From Alcaligenaceae bacterium UBA6179 (GTDB taxonomy: Bacteria; Pseudomonadota; Gammaproteobacteria; Burkholderiales; Burkholderiaceae_B): a stretch of 13,200 nt of DNA. Of this stretch, positions 6,875 through 13,200 are shown in pieces (within the stretch, counting starts at the first letter, position 1; every line of letters begins with the position of its first letter). The notes under the pieces were generated by a model. That model saw only the letters and a program-made list of their open reading frames with translations, made no database searches and was not told the origin of the DNA. The stretch is taken from positions 1-13,200 of the forward strand of contig DITR01000006.1 of NCBI GenBank assembly GCA_002422175.1. The letters run 5' to 3'. The translations under genes were made by a program, and so were the position numbers.

Positions 6875-8296
6875 ATGGCCAAGCAGACAGTTAAAACCAA
6901 AGCAAAAAAGAGTGTGTCCGCAACAGCCGATTTGCAGCAGGTGCTGTCGCCCGATCAGCGTCGTGAAAAAGGTAAGGCTTTGCGTGAACACATACCACGT
7001 GAAAATCATGCAGGTTGGAAGACACCTAAAAGTCGAAAAGATACGATCGAGATGCTGATCGAATCTAATAGGCAGCGCGTACAGGATCTGGTGCCGATTC
7101 GCTTCGGGCGCATGATGCAGTCGCCGTTTGCCTTCTATCGTGGTGGTGCAGCCATTATGGCTGCCGACTTGGCAGGCACACCGAATTCGGGCATAACCGT
7201 GCAGGCATGCGGAGATGCACACTTAATGAACTTTGGCGGTTTTGCAACCCCTGAACGTCAAGTGATTTTCGATGTGAACGACTTAGACGAAACGTTGCCT
7301 GCTCCTTGGGAATGGGATCTCAAAAGACTTGCGGCCAGCATTGTGATCGCGGCAAGACATCTCGAGCTAAGAGAAAGCGAAGCCGCTCGGGCAGTAACGG
7401 AAACGGTTAGAGCCTATCGCGAGCGAATGGCTAATTATTCGGGGATGCGTGCCCTTGATGTCTGGTATGACCGAATCACAGTAGAACAGGTGCTGGCCGA
7501 GGCGCCCAATAACGAGGTTCGCACGCAAATTAAAAAACGACTTAAAAAAGCGCAGGTCAACAGCTCTGCTGAGACACTTTTTCCAACCCTTGCTGATTAT
7601 GATGGCATCAGACCCCGCATTAGGGACAATCCGCCGCTTATTTTTCATCCAACTGTAGAACAAGCTCCGGAACAGAAAACACAATATGGTGGCGTCATTA
7701 ATCTTTATCGCGATTCGTTACCCGAGCACGTTAAAGTGCTGTTTAACCGCTTCCAGTTCTGTGATGCGGCCCTCAAGGTTGTGGGTGTCGGTAGCGTAGG
7801 TACCCGTTGTTGGGTTGCACTGTTCATGGCCTCTGATGACGATCCGCTTTTCTTGCAGGTCAAAGAAGCCCGCACCTCTGTGCTGGAACCCTTTGCAGGA
7901 AAGAGCCGACACAAGAATCACGGCGAACGGATTGTTGTTGGGCAGCGCCTGATGCAGGCGGCAAGCGACCTCTTTCTTGGTTGGACAGTAGACGACAGCG
8001 GTCGCCATTTCTATTTTCGCCAATTACGAGACATGAAGATCAGTCCTGTGATCGAAGGCTGGGATCTCGATTTGTTAAAGGCTCACGGTAAATTATGTTC
8101 TTGGGCCTTAGCGCGAGCGCATGCGCGTTCCGGAGATGCCAGTCTGATTGCAGGTTATCTGGGTTCCAGCACAGTATTCGATGAGGCTGTTTGTGAATTC
8201 GCCGTTGAATACGCCGATCAGAACCAGCGCGACTATCGGGCTTTCATCAAGGCCGTGCGTGAGGGTCGACTTGAGGCGATTATTGAAAGCGTTTAG
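6875..8296 (+). CDS. DUF2252 family protein
   Basis: A 473-residue soluble protein of the DUF2252 family, whose members share kinase-like fold features but have no established reaction. Signatures are a basic N-terminus, RFGRMMQSPFAFYRGGAAIM at about residues 76-95, CGDAHLMNFGG (112-122, like the catalytic loop of aminoglycoside-kinase-like enzymes), FDVNDLDET (132-140, with acidic residues suited to metal binding) and a C-terminal YADQNQRDY segment. The start is well supported by AGGAGAAGG just upstream of the ATG. Length is typical and no break is visible. It is divergent from the Ser-type sulfatase and convergent with an outer-membrane barrel gene, so it stands as its own unit. A link to sulfate-ester metabolism is not shown by the sequence. 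Confidence 0.9.
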   Translation: MAKQTVKTKAKKSVSATADLQQVLSPDQRREKGKALREHIPRENHAGWKTPKSRKDTIEMLIESNRQRVQDLVPIRFGRMMQSPFAFYRGGAAIMAADLAGTPNSGITVQACGDAHLMNFGGFATPERQVIFDVNDLDETLPAPWEWDLKRLAASIVIAARHLELRESEAARAVTETVRAYRERMANYSGMRALDVWYDRITVEQVLAEAPNNEVRTQIKKRLKKAQVNSSAETLFPTLADYDGIRPRIRDNPPLIFHPTVEQAPEQKTQYGGVINLYRDSLPEHVKVLFNRFQFCDAALKVVGVGSVGTRCWVALFMASDDDPLFLQVKEARTSVLEPFAGKSRHKNHGERIVVGQRLMQAASDLFLGWTVDDSGRHFYFRQLRDMKISPVIEGWDLDLLKAHGKLCSWALARAHARSGDASLIAGYLGSSTVFDEAVCEFAVEYADQNQRDYRAFIKAVREGRLEAIIESV

Positions 8297-8387
8297 ACCT
8301 GCTGACCTAAATATTTAGTTACTTTGGCTGTGGTTTATGGTTCAACCAGCACAGGCTACTCGTTATAAAGGTTAAGCCACAAACCAT

Positions 8388-9167
8388 TCAGAACCTAAAA
8401 GTTGCCGAAAGTGCAAAACCAAACATGTTGAGGTCAACAGTGGTTTTGTTTGGTTTGTATTGGTAGTAAGTATTTTTCGCAACGAGAGAAATATCACCCC
8501 AGTCAAATACCCGGCCAACCCCCACATAAGCCTGCGAGGTAATGCTTGACGATTCACCCCCTCCAACATCCACATAAAAAGGCACAAAGTATTTCGAATC
8601 ATTCAGATTCCAACGACCTTTCAAACCAATAATCGGAGTAAAGAGCTGTAAATTGCTCGTGGTGGATAGCGATGCCTCGGTCGGGGTTGCAGATATGCTT
8701 GTTTTAGCGTTTTGCCAAAACATGCGCGCACCCAACAAACCATCTATATAAAGTTTCGGTGTGTTTTGTAATGTGTAGGTCGGTGCCAAGGTCAGCATCG
8801 TCATATCGATACTAGTTCTGCCCGTCAAAGCACTCTGATCGACAACAACTGATTTGGTGCCACTAACTGAGCCATAAACAGCATCAAGATAAAAGCCAAA
8901 GTTTCCTTTGTGGGCTTCCATCTCTAACATGGCAGCCATGTTCATGGCAGACAATAAATCCCCAGGAGATAGCTTGACTGTACCTAGGTTGTCTCCGTTA
9001 TGAGAGACCGATCCGCTCACGCCCATTCCCCATATATAAGGCGTGACGCTAAAACGCCATTTATCAGAATCAACTGATTGACTAGTGGGCGCAGAAATTC
9101 CTGTTTGCGCGTAAATAAGAGGGGAGAAAAACAAACCAGCCACCACAGTAGCAAGGCGACGTTTCAT
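8388..9167 (-). CDS. outer-membrane beta-barrel protein of unknown function
   Basis: A 259-residue protein with a Sec signal peptide ending at about LIYA/Q (residues 1-21). It then has alternating amphipathic strands (FSVTPYIWGMGVSGSVS, FGFYLDAVYGSVSG, LTLAPTYTLQ, PFYVDVGGGES, ISLVAKNTYYQYKP) and ends in phenylalanine (SATFRF), the usual signal for outer-membrane insertion. It looks like a small 8- to 10-stranded barrel, in the style of porin-family proteins beginning WRFSVTPYIWG. AGGAG precedes the ATG by 8 nt. It is divergent from the DUF202 operon across 282 bp and is a single-gene unit. It is not similar by eye to the MetA-like barrel at 3643-4623. Role unknown. Confidence 0.82.
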   Translation of the reverse strand: MKRRLATVVAGLFFSPLIYAQTGISAPTSQSVDSDKWRFSVTPYIWGMGVSGSVSHNGDNLGTVKLSPGDLLSAMNMAAMLEMEAHKGNFGFYLDAVYGSVSGTKSVVVDQSALTGRTSIDMTMLTLAPTYTLQNTPKLYIDGLLGARMFWQNAKTSISATPTEASLSTTSNLQLFTPIIGLKGRWNLNDSKYFVPFYVDVGGGESSSITSQAYVGVGRVFDWGDISLVAKNTYYQYKPNKTTVDLNMFGFALSATFRF

Positions 9168-9249
9168 TAAAATCTCCTGTGGTGATCAGTAAGGTAGAGG
9201 TGTGTTTTCAATTCCTTAGATCGTGCGTGCCATACGAGCTAAAAATAAA

Positions 9250-9277
9250 ATCATAGGCTTTAGCCAGTCTAATGCAA
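9250..9277 (-). promoter_or_regulatory. candidate promoter of the small barrel gene
   Basis: On the minus strand TTGCAT (9277-9272) and TATGAT (9255-9250) are 16 bp apart. The -10 is a five-of-six match and the -35 is weak. It would give a leader of about 75 nt. Confidence 0.35.
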
Positions 9278-9291
9278 TATATCTGATGATC

Positions 9292-9338
9292 TTGACAGCC
9301 TGTTATCTGGGTTCAAATGATGTGCACTTTGGGTGCAC
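9292..9338 (+). promoter_or_regulatory. candidate promoter and operator of the DUF202 operon
   Basis: A perfect -35 TTGACA (9292-9297) is followed after 18 bp by AATGAT (9316-9321). Directly behind, at the expected start of transcription, two identical 6-bp palindromes GTGCAC (9322-9327 and 9333-9338) lie 11 bp apart, one helical turn. That placement suits a repressor operator. The regulator is not identified. Confidence 0.35.
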
Positions 9339-9411
9339 CGTAACCTAATTAGATTAAGCCTCTACTCAATTCTTTGTATAACAACAGCTCTATATACAAC
9401 TGACATATTCA

Positions 9412-9443
9412 TGACTATCGTAAAGTTTTGATTTTTATAGTCA
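9412..9443 (+). promoter_or_regulatory. leader hairpin before DUF202
   Basis: TGACTAT (9412-9418) can pair with ATAGTCA (9437-9443) around an 18-nt loop. It ends 6 nt before the ATG, where a Shine-Dalgarno sequence would be expected and none is visible. It could tune translation start; the stem is AT-rich and modest. Confidence 0.25.
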
Positions 9444-9449
9444 CTTCGA

Positions 9450-9857
9450 ATGATGTTAATCAAAGCTCAACCTGATGCAAACTTCCACGAAGGAAGAACA
9501 AGTCTTGCAGTAAAACGCACGCTCATGGCGGCTGATCGGACGTTGATGGCGTGGTTGCGAACTGCTCTTTCTATGATTAGTTTTGGATTCACAATCTACA
9601 AAATATTACAGGGTTTCCAAGGGATGGAAGGTTACGCTCTCGCGAATAAATTTGACGCAAGAGTTGTTGGAGAGTTCTTAGTTGGTATAGGTACTCTCTC
9701 AATGGTGATGGGTACTTTGGAGTATTGGTTCACCATACGGGAGCTGACGCATAAAGAGCGAATACGCGTGTGGATACGCCCAGCATTTTTGATGTCTTTG
9801 ATCATTTCGGTGGCTGGCTTAATGATTTTAATAAGCCTTATTGTGAAATTAATTTAA
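9450..9857 (+). CDS. DUF202 (YidH-like) inner-membrane protein
   Basis: A 135-residue membrane protein of the DUF202 family, which has no established activity. The signature AADRTLMAWLRTALSMISFGF lies at residues 27-47 and leads into the first membrane helix. Two more helices follow at about 72-95 and 110-134, giving the usual three. No clear Shine-Dalgarno sequence precedes the ATG at 9450 or the adjacent ATG at 9453; a leader hairpin occupies that place. It is the first gene of a tight plus-strand run: the next coding region starts 8 bp after its stop, followed by a maturase and a sulfatase. Membership of that operon suggests a membrane role tied to the sulfatase, which is inference. Confidence 0.88.
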   Translation: MMLIKAQPDANFHEGRTSLAVKRTLMAADRTLMAWLRTALSMISFGFTIYKILQGFQGMEGYALANKFDARVVGEFLVGIGTLSMVMGTLEYWFTIRELTHKERIRVWIRPAFLMSLIISVAGLMILISLIVKLI

Positions 9858-9865
9858 AAATAGTC

Positions 9866-11095
9866 ATGAATAAAAATATTGAAATGACGAATAGAGGTTT
9901 TTCCATTCATGGCTCAGAAAGTCGAGAGGTGCAAACGTTTTCCTTGGTTGTTGGCGGACCTTTTTTTAGATTGCTTTGTTTCTTGAAGATTTGCGATCAA
10001 GACTTAGGTTTCTTGAAAAGGCGTTTATTTTTTTTCATGCTTTTGAGCTGGCTTCCACTTTTAATCTTTTCAGTATTTGAGGGGAAGGCATTATCTGGTG
10101 CAGTGAGCGTCCCGTTTCTTTATGATTTCGAGGCTCACTTAAGATTTTTAGTTGCGATTCCATTGTTTCTGACGGCTGAGATTGTTGTACATCAGCGTCT
10201 ACAGCCATTAGTTCAAGAATTCATCAGTAGGGGCTTAGTACCGACGCAATTGCGAGGGAAGTTTCAGGCTGCAATCCTTTCTTCTTTTCGTCTTCAGTCA
10301 TCCTTTGTACCTGAGTTATGCATACTTGTTTTGGTGTATGCGATCGGTATTCTTCTTATCTGGAATCAATTCATAAGCCTTGATGTAGCAAATTGGTATT
10401 CGACTCCAGCGGGTGAGCGTTCTAGGTTGTCCATCGCTGGTTTTTGGTATGTGTTTGTGAGTGTGCCAATTTTCCAGTTTTTGATGTTGCGATGGCTTTT
10501 TCGAATTCTTTTGTGGTGGAAATTTCTTTTGCATATGGCACGTATCAATTTGTCACTCATGCCAGCCCATCCTGATCGTTGTGGCGGTCTTGGTTTTTTG
10601 GCTCAAACTCCGGCAGTATTCGCTGTTTTAGCGATCGCGCATACCAGTGTCGTAGCAGGACAAATTGCTAACCGAATTTTTTATCTAGATGCACAGCTTT
10701 TAGACTTTAAAGTTGAAATTACCCTAGCAATCGGATATTTGATGATTTTATTTTTGCTACCGGTATTATTTTTTATGATGCAACTTGCTCAAGCAAAAAG
10801 AAATGGTTTGCGAGAGTATGGAATGCTTGCTCAAAAGTATGTTCAACAGTTTGATATCAAATGGCTAAGCTCAGTGAGCGGCAATCATACCAAATTGATG
10901 GGGAGTACAGATATTCAGTCTTTGGCGGATCTGAGTAATGGTTATGAACCCATCCGAACCATGCGATTGGTTCCTATTACAAATGATGTTGTGATCACGC
11001 TTCTTATAGCAATGTTAATACCAATCTTTCCACTCTTATTAACCATGATGCCAGTGGAAGATCTTCTGGCAAAGCTATTTACACTTTTTTTCTAA
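9866..11095 (+). CDS. multi-pass inner-membrane protein of unknown family
   Basis: A 409-residue hydrophobic protein with about six or seven membrane segments, near residues 54-72, 92-108, 148-168, 192-222, 246-266 (weak), 284-306 and 374-394. A cytosolic-type loop carries MPAHPDRCGGLGFL (232-245), and a conserved-looking stretch GSTDIQSLADLSNGYEPIR lies at 346-364. I do not recognise a named family. The frame stays open back to 9770 inside DUF202 with a possible GTG start, but the ATG at 9866, eight bases after the DUF202 stop, is the natural start. No clear Shine-Dalgarno sequence is present, so translation is probably coupled to DUF202. Its stop codon forms part of the ribosome binding site of the maturase downstream. 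A transport, sensing or anchoring role for the sulfatase module is a guess. Confidence 0.85.
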   Translation: MNKNIEMTNRGFSIHGSESREVQTFSLVVGGPFFRLLCFLKICDQDLGFLKRRLFFFMLLSWLPLLIFSVFEGKALSGAVSVPFLYDFEAHLRFLVAIPLFLTAEIVVHQRLQPLVQEFISRGLVPTQLRGKFQAAILSSFRLQSSFVPELCILVLVYAIGILLIWNQFISLDVANWYSTPAGERSRLSIAGFWYVFVSVPIFQFLMLRWLFRILLWWKFLLHMARINLSLMPAHPDRCGGLGFLAQTPAVFAVLAIAHTSVVAGQIANRIFYLDAQLLDFKVEITLAIGYLMILFLLPVLFFMMQLAQAKRNGLREYGMLAQKYVQQFDIKWLSSVSGNHTKLMGSTDIQSLADLSNGYEPIRTMRLVPITNDVVITLLIAMLIPIFPLLLTMMPVEDLLAKLFTLFF

Positions 11096-11103
11096 GGAAA
11101 AAA

Positions 11104-12348
11104 ATGCAAACTGAGCTACCGAGATTTCACCTATTAGCTAAGCCCGCTGGAGCTGCTTGCAATCTAGGTTGCCATTACTGTTTTTTTCTTTCCAAGGAAA
11201 ATCTTTATCAAGGTGATAGTTTTCTGATGAATGGGTTGACCTTGGAAACCTATATCAAGCAACTGATGGCGTCTTCGCCAGATGGACAAGTAGATATCGC
11301 ATGGCAGGGCGGTGAACCAATGTTACGAGGACTTGATTTTTTTAAAAAATCAGTTGAGTTAGCACATCAACATAAAAAACCAAACCAACAGATCTTACAC
11401 ACCATTCAAACAAATGGCACTCTGATAGATGATGAATGGGCAGCGTTTTTTAAAGAACATCATTACCTCGTCGGCCTGAGTATTGACGGACCTCGATCCA
11501 TTCACAATGTTTATCGCGAAAATAAGCAAGGGGTTGGTAGTTTTGATGATGTATTGAGGGGTTGGAATTACTTGCGTAAACACGAGGTTGACGTCAATAT
11601 CTTGTGTACGGTCAACACAGCCAATCAAGAATATCCGCTCGATGTTTATCATTTTTTTCGTGATGAACTCGGTGCCCAGTACATTCAGTTCATACCCGTT
11701 GTAGAGCGCGCGACTGAAGTTACCCTCACATTTGCTGATCAAGGGTGGGGTGGACTGAAAGGCAAGGATCGACCTCTATATAAACAAGAGGGTCATCTTG
11801 TCACGAAGCGAAGTGTGAATTCAGAAAAGTTTGGGCAGTTTCTTAACTGTATTTTTGACGAGTGGATTCGCTGCGATGTTGGTAAGGTCTTCGTCACGAC
11901 CTTTGATGTTGCTCTTGGCAGCTGGCTTGGTCAGCATAATTCGTGCATTGTTTCACCGACTTGTGGTCAATCTATGGTGCTTGAACATAATGGAGATGTC
12001 TACGCTTGCGATCACTTTGTTGAGCCTGACTACTTAATCGGGAACATCAAGAATACAACACTCGCTCAATGCGTGACTTCGGAGAAGCAGCGTCGTTTCG
12101 GTCAGTCTAAATACGATACGTTACCGCTCTACTGTAAAGAGTGTCCGGTCTTGTTTGCATGCTATGGCGAATGCCCCCGTAATCGCTTTATTAAAACGCC
12201 AGACGGAGAAGCTGGACTGAACTATCTATGTGCCGGATACAGGAGCTTTTTTATGCATATTGATCCTGTCATGAAGGCCATGGCTGCGCTTCTTAAGCAG
12301 GGAAGATATGCAGATGAAATCATGGGCTCACCTCATTCTGTTCAATAG
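11104..12348 (+). CDS. second anaerobic sulfatase-maturating enzyme, anSME (radical SAM/SPASM)
   Basis: A 414-residue paralogue of the maturase at 2276-3568. The radical-SAM cysteines are C19, C23 and C26, with GGEP at 69-72 and SIDGP at 126-130. SPASM cysteines are C281, C287, C302, C344, C347, C353, C357 and C376, spaced as in the first copy, with D303 after C302 as probable catalytic base. It lacks the proline-rich leader and starts about 13 residues before the core. TAAGGA, overlapping the stop of the preceding gene, is its ribosome binding site (ATG at 11104). The Cys-type sulfatase begins 43 bp downstream and is the evident client. Sequence between SIDGP and the SPASM domain differs clearly from the first copy (GWGGLKGKDRPLYKQ against a WSVDPDD region), so the two are not a recent duplication. 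Confidence 0.93.
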   Translation: MQTELPRFHLLAKPAGAACNLGCHYCFFLSKENLYQGDSFLMNGLTLETYIKQLMASSPDGQVDIAWQGGEPMLRGLDFFKKSVELAHQHKKPNQQILHTIQTNGTLIDDEWAAFFKEHHYLVGLSIDGPRSIHNVYRENKQGVGSFDDVLRGWNYLRKHEVDVNILCTVNTANQEYPLDVYHFFRDELGAQYIQFIPVVERATEVTLTFADQGWGGLKGKDRPLYKQEGHLVTKRSVNSEKFGQFLNCIFDEWIRCDVGKVFVTTFDVALGSWLGQHNSCIVSPTCGQSMVLEHNGDVYACDHFVEPDYLIGNIKNTTLAQCVTSEKQRRFGQSKYDTLPLYCKECPVLFACYGECPRNRFIKTPDGEAGLNYLCAGYRSFFMHIDPVMKAMAALLKQGRYADEIMGSPHSVQ

Positions 12349-12391
12349 CATCGTGAAGCTTGCAATATACATTTACTAAAGGATATTTAAT

Positions 12392-13200
12392 ATGATTAAG
12401 CGTGATGAAAAGCCTCGCACACATCTTCCAATGCGGAACACTGAACCAGCGAAATTTGTTTCCTACGATGCTAAAGATCCCGATACGATCCAGACATCGA
12501 TTCTGCAGAACCGGCCACCAGAGGGTGCACCTAATGTGCTCATTGTTTTGATCGATGATTGTGGTTTTGGTGCGTCTAGCGCATTTGGTGGCCCGTGTGC
12601 GACACCTTTTGCTGAAAAACTTGCGGCGGGCGGTTTGAAATACAACCGTTTTCATACAACAGCAATCTGCTCTGCAACGCGTCAGGCCTTGCTAACTGGC
12701 CGAAATCATCATTCTGCAGGCATGGCCGGTATTACGGAAATTGCAACAGGACAGCCAGGCTACTCTTCTGTTTTGCCCAACTCAATCTCACCTCTTGCTA
12801 AAACGCTTAGGCTCAATGGTTACAGTACGGCACAGTTTGGTAAGTGTCATGAGGTCCCTGTTTGGCAAGCTAGTCCCGCAGGTCCGTTTGATCAATGGCC
12901 AACAGGCGGTGGAGGATTTGAGTATTTTTATGGATTTATTGGTGGAGAAGCTCACCAGTGGTATCCCTCTCTCTACGAGGGCACGACACCAATTGAGGCT
13001 CCCAAATCCCCCGAAGAGGGTTATCACTTGATGGAGGATATGACTGATAAAGCAATAAGCTGGATAGCTCAGCAAAAGTCTTTGGCATCAGACAAGCCTT
13101 TCTTTGCTTACTTTGCGCCTGGTGCGACGCATGCTCCCCACCACGTCCCCAAGGAGTGGGCTGACAAATATAAAGGTCAATTTGATTTGGGTTGGGATGT
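12392..13200 (+). CDS. sulfatase, Cys-type, N-terminal part (runs off the window)
   Basis: The first 269 residues of a sulfatase that continues past the window edge; relatives of this type are often well over 500 residues. The frame is open throughout. Visible residues are DD at 55-56 (LIDDCGFG) for the metal, the formylglycine motif C93-S-A-T-R97 followed by QALLTGRNHH, GKCH for the active-site Lys and His, and the later HAPHH histidine cluster. Alanine replaces the usual proline of CxPxR. The C-x-A-x-R form is known in this family and is generally treated as a maturase substrate. No signal peptide is present, so it is probably cytosolic. AAGGA lies 8 nt before the ATG. It is the fourth gene of the DUF202-membrane protein-anSME run. 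The substrate is unknown. Confidence 0.92.
   Translation, partial: MIKRDEKPRTHLPMRNTEPAKFVSYDAKDPDTIQTSILQNRPPEGAPNVLIVLIDDCGFGASSAFGGPCATPFAEKLAAGGLKYNRFHTTAICSATRQALLTGRNHHSAGMAGITEIATGQPGYSSVLPNSISPLAKTLRLNGYSTAQFGKCHEVPVWQASPAGPFDQWPTGGGGFEYFYGFIGGEAHQWYPSLYEGTTPIEAPKSPEEGYHLMEDMTDKAISWIAQQKSLASDKPFFAYFAPGATHAPHHVPKEWADKYKGQFDLGWD

Noticed and set aside
6678..7058. 126-residue open frame overlapping the start of the DUF2252 gene
   Set aside because: It runs out of frame over the first 180 bases of a well-supported gene, has no family features and turns into a basic low-complexity tail there.
9770..9865. Upstream extension of the 409-residue membrane protein from a GTG
   Set aside because: It would overlap the third helix of DUF202 in another frame and adds no membrane or domain feature; the ATG at 9866 fits the operon layout.
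1..13200. CRISPR array or toxin-antitoxin pair
   Set aside because: No regularly spaced repeats with unique spacers were seen, and no small two-gene pair with such features is present.

Overview
The window reads as an accessory chromosomal segment of a Gram-negative proteobacterium of moderate to low GC. Signal peptides followed by outer-membrane barrels, a tRNA-Asn tail of beta/gamma-proteobacterial type and the Burkholderiales-like adenosine deaminase remnant all point that way. A freshwater betaproteobacterium such as Polynucleobacter is a guess from base composition and style; no marker gene settles the taxon.

Left part (1-1310): the scar of tRNA-directed integration. An AT-rich stretch with phased ATCAA words and a perfect IHF-consensus site runs into a displaced 3' piece of a tRNA-Asn(GTT) gene at 145-194. 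A second copy of the same tRNA tail lies at 1242-1266, directly behind a 64-bp palindromic element and in front of a strong terminator. Between the two tails are a decayed adenosine deaminase gene and an intact DUF985 cupin gene, both on the minus strand. A small secreted protein gene (1489-1896, minus) with a good promoter follows.

Middle part (2276-9167): a first sulfatase locus. A radical-SAM sulfatase maturase (anSME, plus strand) converges on a minus-strand pair made of a periplasmic Ser-type sulfatase (Ser-Ser-Pro-Thr-Arg) and an outer-membrane barrel of the MetA-like type. A DUF2252 gene is divergent from the sulfatase and converges on a second, unrelated outer-membrane barrel gene.

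Right part (9450-13200): a compact plus-strand operon of a DUF202 membrane protein, a 409-residue multi-pass membrane protein of unknown family, a second anSME, and a Cys-type sulfatase (Cys-Ser-Ala-Thr-Arg) without signal peptide that runs off the window end.

Taken together, the window holds two sulfatase/maturase modules of opposite chemistry: Ser-type and exported with an outer-membrane partner, against Cys-type and apparently cytosolic with two inner-membrane partners. The likely role is release of sulfate or of the organic part from imported sulfate esters. The least described part is the DUF202-membrane protein-anSME-sulfatase operon.
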